Source: JBECKQ01 sp040235375 (GTDB lineage Bacteria; Planctomycetota; Phycisphaerae; UBA1845). Taken from it: 7,039 bases of DNA. Below, in pieces: positions 1-4,581 of the stretch. The DNA lies in assembly GCA_040235375.1 (NCBI GenBank), contig JBECKQ010000121.1, positions 1 through 7,039 on the forward strand. The letters are read 5' to 3'. The stretch's first letter is position 1, and each line of letters opens with the position of its first letter. Both the position numbers and the translations under genes were made by a program. The notes beneath the pieces are model-generated. The model was not told where the DNA came from. It made no database searches and was given only the letters and a program-made list of their open reading frames with translations.

Positions 1-2
1 GA

Positions 3-209
3 GCGGCGGCGGCAGGGGCGGCACACCGGGCAAGCGGAGTGTATGTGCAGTCGGCGCAGGCAGTTGCGAACTCCTCGCCGCTCACGAAAATAGCTGCTGG
101 TGTGCGGCTGATCGCGATCCCGGCCGAAGATATCACAGGCGATTGGGCGGCGGGCGACACCACGGCCTGTCCCGTTGGGCCAGACCGTGCCATCCGGTCG
201 GGTACTTGA
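3..209 (+). CDS. Possible C-terminal end of an unrecognised protein (partial)
   Basis: The frame beginning at position 3 is open from the window edge to a TGA at 207-209, giving about 68 residues and no start codon inside the window that I can justify. The residues are rich in Ala, Gly and Val, with a stretch reading VRLIAIPAEDITGDWAAGD that looks protein-like, but I recognise no family. A perfect 7-bp hairpin (212-228) begins two bases after the stop, which would fit the end of a gene. Against this, in such GC-rich DNA the minus strand is also open here, from an ATG at 193 to the window edge, and shares the same third-codon positions, so composition cannot choose between them. That minus ATG has no visible ribosome binding site. 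Confidence is low. Confidence 0.3.
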   Translation, partial: AAAAGAAHRASGVYVQSAQAVANSSPLTKIAAGVRLIAIPAEDITGDWAAGDTTACPVGPDRAIRSGT

Positions 210-211
210 CG

Positions 212-288
212 GCGGCTGCGACAGCCGCTGGCGCGGCTGCTGAACCCCCACCCGGCCGCCCCCTGCAAGGGGGAGGGGTCAGAATGGC
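212..288. repeat. GC-clamp hairpin repeat, copy 1
   Basis: This is a two-part element. A hairpin GCGGCTG/CAGCCGC with a 3-base loop lies at 212-228. A C-run/G-run hairpin follows: CCCCCT (259-264) pairs with AGGGGG (268-273) around a GCA loop. The second part, from GAAC at 243 to ATGGC at 284-288, closely matches 1839-1887 in this window (copy 2), differing mainly in the loop and a few single bases. It lies between the possible gene end at 209 and the isomerase start. It could act as a terminator or be a REP-like dispersed element; there is no U-tract. Confidence 0.6.
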
Positions 289-353
289 TGCCGCAGCGTT
301 TCCGCGGCGCTTGCTTCAGGGTCCCTGGGCGGAATGAGTTGAATGCTGGAGGA

Positions 354-1406
354 ATGATGCTGACGCGAAGCGGTGTCGTAGCGGCGATCGGGACAGCGTT
401 GTTGCTCTGTGCGCCGGTCGGCGCTGCCGACGAGCCCTACGCCGGCGTCGAGGCGAGGATTTCGAGCCCGAACGTTCTGGTGCAGCCGGGCCGCCCCGTG
501 CTGATCGACCTCACACTGTACAACACGACGGACGACCCGGTCACCCTGTCGGTGCCGGACGTCGAGGCGGAGCAGGCCGGAGCGGCCATGACGCTTCCGT
601 TGTCGCACGTGTTCAGCGGAGCAGGCTTCGGCGGTCTGGTAATTCGTGGCGACTACGACCGCACGTGGGTGGACGCCGACGGATATCATCCGCCGGGCAG
701 CGCGCCTGACGTGGTGCTCGGGGCCCATTCGATCGTCGGCCGGCGGCTGGACGCCACGAAGTACTACGTGGCCTTGCGCAGCGCGGGCACGTACAAGATC
801 GTCTGGCAGCCCTACGGCGGACTGCTCACCTCGAACGAGCTGACGATCGAGGTCGCGCCGCGGAAGCAGGCGCTGATCGTTACCGACCAGGGTGCGATGC
901 GCGTGGAATTCGACTACGAGCGCGCACCGAATCACGTGGCGAACTTCATCGAACTGGCCCGTGACGGTTTCTACAACCAGAAAACATTTCACAGGATCGA
1001 GCCGGGATACTTCATCCAGGGGGGAGGCCCCCACGGCGACGGCACGGGAATCCGCCCCGACGGCAAGCGGCTCAAAGCGGAGTTCAACGACCATCCGTTC
1101 GATCGAGGCACGGTGAGCATGGCGCGAGTTGAGGGCGATCCGGACTCGGCGAGTTGCCAGTTCATCATCACCGACACCCGGCTGCCGGACTGGGACGGGC
1201 GATACACGGCCTTCGGCGAGCTCGTGGGCGAAGAGTCGTACCAGACGCTGGACAAGCTGATGCAGACGCCGGTCGAGTGGGACAAGAAACTGGGCTTCGA
1301 CCGGCCGAAGCAGAAGATGGTGATCCGCGACGTGCGGATCGTGGACGCTCCGCTGAGCAGTCAGAACGACGAGTACCGCGCGCAGACGGACAGTTCGCGC
1401 CGGTAG
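354..1406 (+). CDS. Exported cyclophilin-type peptidyl-prolyl cis-trans isomerase with N-terminal beta-rich domain
   Basis: The protein has about 350 residues. The C-terminal part (about 173-337) is a cyclophilin domain. It shows FHRIEPGYFIQGGG around 212-225, where the Arg (about 214) matches the catalytic Arg55 of human cyclophilin A, followed by SMAR, CQFIIT and AFGELV blocks. The usual Trp-region reads LPDWDGRYTAFGEL, with Tyr where cyclophilin A has His126. Residues 1-25 look like a Sec signal peptide (Arg5, hydrophobic core, cleavage near VGA/AD), placing the protein outside the cytoplasmic membrane. LLLC is not a valid lipobox. Residues about 30-171 are Val/Thr-rich and beta-like, possibly an Ig-like fold; I cannot name the family. 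Start: GGAGGA at 348-353 abuts the ATG at 354 and lies 3 bases before the ATG at 357, so 357 is equally possible; a TTG at 339 is less likely. Role inferred: proline isomerisation during folding of exported proteins. Confidence 0.9.
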   Translation: MMLTRSGVVAAIGTALLLCAPVGAADEPYAGVEARISSPNVLVQPGRPVLIDLTLYNTTDDPVTLSVPDVEAEQAGAAMTLPLSHVFSGAGFGGLVIRGDYDRTWVDADGYHPPGSAPDVVLGAHSIVGRRLDATKYYVALRSAGTYKIVWQPYGGLLTSNELTIEVAPRKQALIVTDQGAMRVEFDYERAPNHVANFIELARDGFYNQKTFHRIEPGYFIQGGGPHGDGTGIRPDGKRLKAEFNDHPFDRGTVSMARVEGDPDSASCQFIITDTRLPDWDGRYTAFGELVGEESYQTLDKLMQTPVEWDKKLGFDRPKQKMVIRDVRIVDAPLSSQNDEYRAQTDSSRR

Positions 1407-1428
1407 CACTTTTCCTTCCGCCACAATG

Positions 1429-1437
1429 TGGTATAAG
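1429..1437 (+). promoter_or_regulatory. Possible extended -10 promoter element
   Basis: TGG followed by TATAAG (hexamer at 1432-1437) has the TGn extension of an extended -10 element, the type that tolerates a poor -35. The region 15-18 bases upstream has only T-rich sequence without a clear TTGACA. It sits 23 bases after the isomerase stop and could start a transcript at about 1444 towards the SRP RNA and dnaX. That predicted start would fall inside the inverted repeat at 1442-1462, which makes either element questionable. Confidence 0.3.
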
Positions 1438-1441
1438 ATGC

Positions 1442-1462
1442 CCGGTCAGGCGGCCTGACCGG
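1442..1462. terminator. Perfect 9-bp inverted repeat after the isomerase gene (terminator or operator)
   Basis: CCGGTCAGG (1442-1450) pairs perfectly with CCTGACCGG (1454-1462) around a 3-base CGG loop. It begins 35 bases after the isomerase stop, so a terminator-like RNA hairpin is the simplest reading. The downstream bases (CATTGTTC) are only weakly T-rich, so an intrinsic terminator is not certain. As a symmetric DNA site next to a possible -10 it could alternatively be an operator. Confidence 0.45.
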
Positions 1463-1520
1463 CATTGTTCACGGGCGTTTGCGGCGACGGCGCAGACGCT
1501 GGTGCATCATCCGGTCTGGA

Positions 1521-1526
1521 GATAAT
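1521..1526 (+). promoter_or_regulatory. Candidate -10 element for the SRP RNA gene
   Basis: GATAAT matches the bacterial -10 consensus at five of six positions and lies 25 bases before the base of the SRP RNA helix, implying a start near 1533. No convincing -35 hexamer is present 16-18 bases upstream. The same bases can form a small hairpin (GAGA/TCTC around TAA, enclosed by CCGGT 1511-1515 and ACCGG 1537-1541), so they could instead belong to a 5' RNA extension. Confidence 0.35.
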
Positions 1527-1551
1527 CTCAGCGCCAACCGGTGCGGTGATT

Positions 1552-1691
1552 CCGGTGGCGAACATCGACGGTCGGGTCCCATGCAGTGGGCTCGGCAGAC
1601 ACCGGGTCAGGCTGGAGACAGAGCAGCCCATCTGTCGGGTTCAGGTGCCGTGGATCAACCTGGCCGTCGATGCTCGCCACCGGTTTTGTTT
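1552..1691 (+). ncRNA. ffs: Signal recognition particle RNA (bacterial small, 4.5S type)
   Basis: This is the RNA that binds Ffh protein and directs ribosomes making membrane or secreted proteins to the membrane. The helix 8 core is diagnostic: GGTCAGG (1605-1611), stem CTG (1612-1614), tetraloop GAGA (1615-1618), stem CAG (1619-1621), then AGCAGCC (1622-1628). Both seven-base blocks are identical to those of E. coli 4.5S RNA and the spacing between them is the same. Outside this, 1587-1599 pairs with 1631-1643 (13 bp with G-U wobbles). The long basal helix pairs 1552-1571 with 1664-1683, 19 of 20 positions, with one A-C mismatch at 1562/1673. The helix is followed directly by TTTTGTTT, an intrinsic-terminator-like tract, so no 3' Alu domain is expected. 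The loop is GAGA rather than the common GGAA. Placement just upstream of dnaX matches the Bacillus scr-dnaX order. Exact ends are inferred. Confidence 0.92.
1664..1691 (+). terminator. SRP RNA basal helix and U-tract acting as terminator
   Basis: The 3' strand of the basal SRP helix ends in CCACCGG and runs immediately into TTTTGTTT (1684-1691), the shape of an intrinsic terminator. A competing pairing exists: CGGTTT (1681-1686) can pair with AAACCG (1711-1716), which would occupy the T-tract. Whether some transcripts read through to dnaX cannot be seen from the sequence. Confidence 0.55.
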
Positions 1692-1816
1692 GCGGGGTGA
1701 AACGGCGACCAAACCGTGTTCGGTGTGCCACTGGTCTGTGAGCCGTGCGGCTGCGAAACCCCGGCGGCCTTCGGCCGCAGAGCAGGAGAACAGTAGAGAG
1801 GAGAGCAGCAGAGAAG
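1692..1816. other. Non-coding spacer with a short hairpin and a purine-rich tract
   Basis: No credible gene is seen between the SRP RNA and the repeat before dnaX. The stretch holds a hairpin GCGGCC/GGCCGC with a TTC loop (1764-1778). After it comes a run of about 40 bases, 1778-1817, made almost entirely of A and G with AGGAG- and GAGAGGAGAG-like segments. These resemble ribosome binding sites but have no usable start codon beside them. An open frame spans the region on the plus strand, but it runs straight through the SRP RNA and is not considered coding. Confidence 0.5.
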
Positions 1817-1887
1817 AGGCGGCGGCTTGCGCCGCCTTGAAACCCCCGCCCGGCCTCCCCCTTCCAGGGGGAGGGGCAGGAGTGGCC
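1817..1887. repeat. GC-clamp hairpin repeat, copy 2
   Basis: The layout is the same as at 212-288. A hairpin AGGCGGCG/CGCCGCCT (1817-1824 with 1830-1837) is followed by GAAACCCCCGCCCGGCC and a perfect 9-bp hairpin CCTCCCCCT (1854-1862)/AGGGGGAGG (1866-1874) with loop TCC. The hairpin ends 34 bases before the dnaX ATG, so it lies in the dnaX leader. It could act as an attenuator-like or processing hairpin, or simply be a dispersed REP-like repeat that happened to land here. Confidence 0.65.
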
Positions 1888-1908
1888 AGCGTGAACGAGG
1901 GTTCTTGA

Positions 1909-3408
1909 ATGGCTTACGAGGTGCTGGCTCGGAAATACCGCAGCCGCGACTTCGATGAGATCGTGGGGCAGTCGGCGATCGCGACGACGTTGAAGAACGC
2001 GGTCGCGACGGGACGCATTCATCACGGTTACCTCTTCACCGGTACGCGCGGTGTGGGCAAAACGTCAATGGCCCGCATCCTGGCCAAGGCCCTGAACTGC
2101 GAGAGGTACGACGGCCCGACGCCGACGCCGTGCGGCGAGTGCGAATCCTGCCGGCGAATCGCCGAAGGCGCCGACCTGGATGTAGTCGAGATCGACGCGG
2201 CGAGCAACACCGGCGTGGATGACATTCGCGAGCTGCGCGGCAACGTCGCGTATCGCCCGGCGCGGTCGCGATACAAGGTCTACATCATCGACGAAGTGCA
2301 CATGCTCAGCACCAGCGCGTTCAACGCCTTGTTGAAGACGCTCGAAGAACCGCCGGAGCACGTGAAGTTCATCCTGGCGACGACCGAGTCGCACAAGGTC
2401 CCGGCCACGATCAAGAGCCGCTGCCAGCGGTTCGATTTTCGCAGCATTTCGCCGGCGGAAATCGCCGGGCAGCTTCGCAAGATTCTGGACGCGGAGGGCG
2501 TCGAGGCGGACGACGTGGTCGTCCGGCGGATTTCGCGGCTGGCAGCGGGCTCCATGCGCGACGCCCTGTCGCTGCTCGACCAGTTGCTGGCGTACGGTAC
2601 GAAGGCGCTGACCGCCGAGCTGATCGAAGACCTTCTGCCCAGTGCCCACGACGAGTTGATCTTCAGCCTGTTCGAGGCCGTCGCGGCAAACGACGCGGCG
2701 CAGGCGCTGGTGTACACCGATCAATGCCTGACGCGCGGCTACACGGCGGAGCGACTTTGCGAGGCGGTGATCGAGTACCTGCGATCGCTGATGCTGCTGG
2801 CGGTGTGCAGCGCGGACACGGACTTGGTGGACCTCTCCGGTCCGACGCGCGAGCAGATGGCCGAGCAGGCCAAGAAGTTCGACGCGCCGACGTACGTGTA
2901 CATGATCGGGCTGATGGAAGAGGTTCGACGGATGGTGAAGTCGAGCAGCGCCGCGCGGGCGCTGGTCGATGCAGCCGTCGTGCGGCTGGCCATGTCGTCG
3001 TCCTTCTCGGACATCGGGGCGGTGCTGGCGCGACTGGACGGCGGCGAGCCTCCGGCGGGCGCGACAGGGGGCTCAAAAAAAAAAGATGACCGCGACGCGG
3101 TAGTGCCTGCGCCGCCGGTTGGGCAATCCCGATCGGGGCCGGCCGGGGCGGCGGTTGGTGGCCGGCCCGAGGCGCGTGAGCGCCCCGCGCCGCAGGAGCA
3201 GAGAATACCCGAAGCAGGCCGCGCCCGCGGCCAGGTGACGGGCGCAGATCGGGCCAAGGCGATGGAAAGTGTGCTTGTGCGGCACGCGATCGAGTTGTCA
3301 AACGGGTTCATCGAGAGTATCACGCGGCACCAGCCGCCGGCGACGGACGCACTTGTGGATGAATCGGTGGCGGACGCGCCGCCGGCGGACGAAGAAGAGG
3401 ACAGCTAG
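1909..3408 (+). CDS. dnaX: DNA polymerase III subunit tau (clamp loader), with probable short gamma form
   Basis: DnaX is the ATP-driven motor of the clamp loader, which places the sliding clamp on DNA; tau also bridges to the polymerase. The protein is 499 residues. Visible motifs are Walker A GTRGVGKT (45-52), the zinc module with Cys64, Cys75, Cys78 and Cys81, Walker B-type DEVH (128-131), the SRC motif (170-172) with the arginine finger, and sensor 2 in GSMRDALSLLDQ (Arg217). The core and collar domains run to about 380. Then come SKKK (389-392), a Pro/Gly/Arg-rich linker, a short helical-looking segment (about 445-475) and an acidic end. This tail is much shorter than the one in E. coli tau (643 residues). 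Start: GAGGG at 1897-1901 lies 7 bases before the ATG. The codons for SKKK form the A10 slippage run described separately. The ybaB and recR genes follow in the same direction, as in many bacteria. Confidence 0.97.
   Translation: MAYEVLARKYRSRDFDEIVGQSAIATTLKNAVATGRIHHGYLFTGTRGVGKTSMARILAKALNCERYDGPTPTPCGECESCRRIAEGADLDVVEIDAASNTGVDDIRELRGNVAYRPARSRYKVYIIDEVHMLSTSAFNALLKTLEEPPEHVKFILATTESHKVPATIKSRCQRFDFRSISPAEIAGQLRKILDAEGVEADDVVVRRISRLAAGSMRDALSLLDQLLAYGTKALTAELIEDLLPSAHDELIFSLFEAVAANDAAQALVYTDQCLTRGYTAERLCEAVIEYLRSLMLLAVCSADTDLVDLSGPTREQMAEQAKKFDAPTYVYMIGLMEEVRRMVKSSSAARALVDAAVVRLAMSSSFSDIGAVLARLDGGEPPAGATGGSKKKDDRDAVVPAPPVGQSRSGPAGAAVGGRPEARERPAPQEQRIPEAGRARGQVTGADRAKAMESVLVRHAIELSNGFIESITRHQPPATDALVDESVADAPPADEEEDS
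3066..3103 (+). promoter_or_regulatory. dnaX: Poly-A slippage site in dnaX producing a gamma-like product
   Basis: Ten consecutive A residues (3075-3084) encode the end of Ser389 and Lys390-392. Shifting back by one base, or adding one A to the transcript, gives AGA then TGA (3087-3089), a 393-residue protein. Losing one A gives five more codons and TAG (3101-3103), a 397-residue protein. Both retain the complete ATPase core. AGGGGG (3066-3071) just upstream resembles a Shine-Dalgarno stimulator. A hairpin ACCGC/GCGGT (3089-3093 with 3097-3101) and a larger pairing CGCCGCC (3110-3116)/GGCGGCG (3147-3153) follow. The gamma form is known in Thermus (slippage at an A9 run) and E. coli (A6G frameshift); that it operates here is inference. 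Confidence 0.75.
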
Positions 3409-3427
3409 CGGGCCGCGCACGATCGAG

Positions 3428-3490
3428 ACCCGCGGCCATAGCCGCTGGTATCAGAGCCGCGACCGTAAGGGAGCGGACTTCTGCGGCGCT
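3428..3490. repeat. Structured repeat between dnaX and ybaB (two adjacent hairpins)
   Basis: Hairpin 1 pairs ACC-C-GCGGC (3428-3436) with GCCGC-T-GGT (3441-3449), one C-T mismatch, loop CATA. Hairpin 2 pairs CCGC (3457-3460) with GCGG (3473-3476) and CC (3463-3464) with GG (3469-3470). Between these stems lie tandem G-A/A-G mismatches, and the cap is a GTAA tetraloop (GNRA type in RNA). CAGA (3452-3455) and TCTG (3480-3483) can extend it. The minus-strand translation contains PLPYGRGSDT, a string I recall from many spurious planctomycete ORFs, which suggests a dispersed family. Only this copy is in the window, so the repeat status rests on memory. Confidence 0.5.
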
Positions 3491-3555
3491 CCTGCGACAC
3501 TCGAGCGCGCACCAAAATGTAGCGTGGAATCGGGCGATCTTCGAAAGGGTCGGAC

Positions 3556-3888
3556 ATGCTGGGAGGATTCGGTAACATCCTGGACCTGCTCAAGAACGCG
3601 AAGGAAATCCAGGCGCGGGTGGCCGAGATGCAGAAAGAGCTGGCCACGCGGCGATACGACGCGGAGACGGGCGGCGGGGCGGTCCGCGTGATTGTCGATG
3701 GCAAGGGATCGGTCGTCGACGTGAAGATCGATCCCGCGGCGACGGACGACGTGGAGCTGCTCGAGGACCTCGTCAAGACGGCGGTTTGCGCCGCGGTCGC
3801 ACGGGCGCAGGACGCGATGCGCGAGGAGATGAGCCGGCTGACCGGCGGGTTCAACATTCCCGGCCTCAGCGACATGCTGCCCGGGTGA
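3556..3888 (+). CDS. ybaB: YbaB/EbfC family nucleoid-associated protein
   Basis: The protein has 110 residues, the family's usual length. YbaB/EbfC proteins are small dimeric DNA-binding proteins with a tweezer-like shape that coat DNA and are regularly encoded between dnaX and recR. The sequence fits this. An N-terminal helix starts MLGGFGNILDLLKNAKEIQARVAEMQ, a central beta section holds GGGAVRVIVDGKGSVVDVKIDP (about 39-60), and a helical region with EDLVKTAVCAAVARAQDAMREEM precedes a Gly/Pro-rich end, GFNIPGLSDMLPG. Start: AAAGGG at 3544-3549 lies 6 bases before the ATG. The gene is separated from dnaX by 147 bases that contain the structured repeat, and from recR by 53 bases, so co-transcription is plausible but not proven. 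Confidence 0.93.
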   Translation: MLGGFGNILDLLKNAKEIQARVAEMQKELATRRYDAETGGGAVRVIVDGKGSVVDVKIDPAATDDVELLEDLVKTAVCAAVARAQDAMREEMSRLTGGFNIPGLSDMLPG

Positions 3889-3941
3889 CAGATTCTGACA
3901 CTTCGGGCTTGGACGAGCGCGCACAGCGCGAGAGATCAACG

Positions 3942-4544
3942 ATGCCAGGCGGTGAGATAGCTTCCTTGGAGCGGCTGCGGCAGGCGTTTCAGGCGCTTCC
4001 GGGGATCGGCCCGCGCAGCGCGGAGCGGCTGGCGTTCCACGTGCTGCGCAACTCGCGCGAAGAAGCGGCGGCGCTGGCCCAGGCGATTCTCGACGTAAAA
4101 GACAAGGTCGTCCACTGCCACACGTGCTTCAACCTGACGGAAGAGGACCCGTGCCCGATCTGCCGCAACCCCGGGCGCGACAAGAGCGAGATCTGGGTCG
4201 TCGAGCAGCCGAAGGACGTGCTGGCCCTCGAGCAGACGGCCCTGGTGCGCGGCGTGTATCACGTGCTGATGGGCCACATCGCGCCGGCCGAGGGTATCGA
4301 GCCGGGCGACCTCACGATCGACGCGCTCGTCCAGCGGGTGAAGGCCGGCGGCGTGCACGAGGTCGTCCTCGCGACGAATCCCACGGTCGAGGGCGACGGC
4401 ACCGCGCTCTACCTCGAAAGCGTGCTGCGCGACACGGGCGTGAAGGTGACGCGGCTGGCGCGCGGGCTGGCCGTCGGGTCGCAACTGGAGTATGCGTCGG
4501 TCGGAATGATCGAGGCGGCGATTCGCGGCCGCGGCCCGGTCTGA
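3942..4544 (+). CDS. recR: Recombination mediator protein RecR
   Basis: RecR works with RecO (and RecF) to load RecA on single-stranded DNA gaps. The protein is 200 residues, the normal family length. Domains in order: a helix-hairpin-helix with LPGIGPRSAERLAFHVL (19-35); a four-cysteine zinc finger with Cys59, Cys62, Cys71 and Cys74 (CHTC...CPIC); a Toprim domain (about 83-176) with WVVEQPKD (85-92) and the ATNPTVEGDGTALYL block; and a C-terminal segment with TRLARGLAVGSQLEYAS. All expected landmarks are intact. Start: the ATG at 3942 gives the family length. A GTG at 3885 overlapping the ybaB stop would add 19 non-conserved residues and has no ribosome binding site, so it is less likely. 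The site upstream of 3942 (GAGAG) is itself weak, and translational coupling to ybaB may help. Confidence 0.96.
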   Translation: MPGGEIASLERLRQAFQALPGIGPRSAERLAFHVLRNSREEAAALAQAILDVKDKVVHCHTCFNLTEEDPCPICRNPGRDKSEIWVVEQPKDVLALEQTALVRGVYHVLMGHIAPAEGIEPGDLTIDALVQRVKAGGVHEVVLATNPTVEGDGTALYLESVLRDTGVKVTRLARGLAVGSQLEYASVGMIEAAIRGRGPV

Positions 4545-4554
4545 CGCGTGCCGC

Positions 4555-4580
4555 TTCGCCGCGCATGACTCCGCGGCGGA
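4555..4580. terminator. Possible bidirectional terminator between recR and the amidohydrolase gene
   Basis: The 37-base gap between two convergent genes holds an inverted repeat: TTCGCCGCG (4555-4563) with CGCGGCGGA (4572-4580), nine pairs including one G-T, loop of 8 bases. No T-tract is evident on either side, so a classic intrinsic terminator is not shown. Its position between convergent stop codons fits a shared transcription stop. Confidence 0.5.
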
Positions 4581-4581
4581 A

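Noticed and set aside
143..337. Plus-strand open frame of 64 codons before the isomerase
   Set aside because: The frame reads across the hairpin repeat copy 1 and is Arg/Ala/Pro-rich, typical of off-frame translation in GC-rich DNA; no ribosome binding site is visible.
279..1424. Long minus-strand open frame (381 codons) opposite the isomerase
   Set aside because: It lies antisense to a clearly recognised cyclophilin gene; long antisense frames are expected at this GC content, and the translation shows no family motifs.
1692..1740. 3' Alu-domain continuation of the SRP RNA (large type)
   Set aside because: The basal helix is followed at once by a T-tract, and I could not build the Alu helices from the flanks with confidence; the small type is the simpler reading.
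1465..1908. Plus-strand open frame of 147 codons ending exactly at the dnaX start
   Set aside because: It runs through the SRP RNA, the purine-rich tract and the hairpin repeat; its sequence is explained by RNA structure and repeats, and it has no recognisable protein features.
3405..3939. Minus-strand frames containing PLPYGRGSDT and APQKSAPLRSRL
   Set aside because: They overlap ybaB, and these strings come from translating the structured repeat between dnaX and ybaB; not treated as genes.
3786..3941. Longer RecR beginning upstream inside ybaB
   Set aside because: The extension adds non-conserved residues from the ybaB frame; the ATG at 3942 gives the standard 200-residue RecR.
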